NCBI GenBank assembly: GCA_039024315.1
Contig: JBCCQN010000120.1
Location: forward strand, 1 to 25,142
From: JBCAWW01 sp039024315
Lineage (GTDB): Bacteria; Bacteroidota; Bacteroidia; J057
Direction of reading: 5' to 3'
Length of the DNA: 25,142 nt
Below the pieces are notes generated by a model, which saw nothing but the letters and a program-made list of their open reading frames with translations, did not search any database and was not told where the DNA came from. Numbering within the stretch: position 1 is the stretch's first letter; every line of letters starts with the position of its first letter. Positions 24,857-25,142 of the stretch are shown here, one piece after another. The position numbers and the translations under genes were made by a program.

Positions 24857-24881
24857 AGCGGTGTAGGTTAAATGCGTCCCT
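24847..24881 (-). promoter_or_regulatory. Start-codon hairpin of the metallophosphoesterase gene
   Basis: On the minus strand AGGGACGCAT, a 15-base loop and ATGCGTCCCT form a perfect 10-bp stem (six G/C pairs). The ATG of the metallophosphoesterase is the first codon of the 3' arm. Three bases after the stem comes a run of seven Ts (24843-24837), which also codes for Leu-Phe-Leu. It could therefore be an intrinsic terminator or attenuator for the transporter transcript, or a block to translation initiation. CAAATGTT at 24904-24911 (minus strand AACATTTG, one mismatch to TAnnTTTG) is a possible internal promoter upstream. Confidence 0.55.
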
Positions 24882-24926
24882 AATATAATCCGTATGTCTG
24901 TATCAAATGTTAGGTAGAGATTAATA

Positions 24927-25142
24927 TTATGCAGCCGGTATTTCGTCTACATCATCCACTCGCGTTACTGCGAAGGCCGCTAAAATCAAAAATACGCCCG
25001 CCATCAAGATGGCGTAGATGGGTTGGTTACCATAAGCATACTTAACGATGGGGCCCCCGATGATGCCATTGACAATTTGCGGTCCGGTGATGAAGAAATT
25101 AAAAATCCCCATGTAAATACCCATCTTGCCTCCTGGGATAGA
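24927..25142 (-). CDS. MFS sugar transporter, C-terminal end (partial)
   Basis: The last 71 codons of a gene that enters from beyond the window's right edge. The sequence SIPGGKMGIYMGIFNFFITGPQIVNGIIGG is typical of the penultimate helix region of sugar-transporting MFS proteins of the SLC45/GPH-like group (KMGIYMGIFNFF..PQI). It is followed by a last hydrophobic helix (PIYAILMAGVFLILAAFAVTRV) and an acidic tail, VDDVDEIPAA. It would import a mono- or disaccharide across the inner membrane. As the first visible gene of the minus-strand run, it probably supplies the substrate of the downstream kinase. The substrate is unknown. Confidence 0.8.
   Translation of the reverse strand, partial: SIPGGKMGIYMGIFNFFITGPQIVNGIIGGPIVKYAYGNQPIYAILMAGVFLILAAFAVTRVDDVDEIPAA

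Noticed and set aside
1..25142. CRISPR arrays, tRNA or rRNA genes, insertion sequences, prophage genes
   Set aside because: No regularly spaced repeats, cloverleaf sequences, transposase or phage-protein frames were recognised in the window.

Overview
The window looks like a chromosomal segment of a free-living, probably marine, member of the Bacteroidota, most likely Saprospiria (Lewinella/Haliscomenobacter-like). This is inferred from gene content only: a protein with a C-terminal type IX secretion (Por) sorting domain and SprB-like repeats, a TonB-dependent outer-membrane receptor with an N-terminal carboxypeptidase-regulatory-like domain, a GH92 mannosidase, a TPR-containing two-component kinase, several start regions matching the Bacteroidota -7 consensus TAnnTTTG, and little Shine-Dalgarno usage. 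I see no rRNA, tRNA, CRISPR array, phage gene or insertion sequence.

Layout. 1-588 (minus): 5' part of a secreted metallopeptidase that leaves the window. 1067-2696 (plus): a tight three-gene operon of a PadR repressor, a permease-prefix/membrane fusion protein and a DoxX-like membrane protein, behind a promoter overlapped by two ACTAC/GTAGT dyads. 2697-2887: dispersed repeat copy 1 and a strong terminator. 2922-5477 (minus): T9SS cargo protein with an internal ~290-residue duplication. 5942-7210 (plus): DEAD-box RNA helicase. 7315-10174 (plus): TonB-type receptor and a DUF1761 membrane protein, closed by a terminator. 10259-11398 (minus): lipoprotein of unknown function. 11656-13974 (plus): GH92 alpha-mannosidase. 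14095-18199 (minus): sensor kinase, response regulator, a stand-alone LuxR-type HTH protein and an outer-membrane barrel protein, probably one signalling unit. 18445-19056 (plus): TetR regulator. 19199-19313: repeat copy 2. 19324-25142 (minus): four-gene cluster of a sugar-type MFS transporter (partial), a secreted metallophosphoesterase with a CBM9-like domain, a glucuronokinase-like GHMP kinase and a PhoD-like metallophosphatase.

The minus-strand cluster at the right end is the best candidate for an undescribed pathway. Two extracytoplasmic phosphoesterases, one sugar permease and one cytoplasmic sugar kinase suggest dephosphorylation of a phosphorylated glycan or sugar outside the cytoplasm, import of the sugar, and re-phosphorylation inside. 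The substrate cannot be read from sequence. Two start codons, those of the TonB receptor and of the CBM9-phosphoesterase, lie inside perfect 12-bp and 10-bp inverted repeats and may be conformationally controlled. A 115-bp intergenic element occurs twice without gaps (94 of 115 positions identical by hand count) and carries a perfect 16-bp palindrome.
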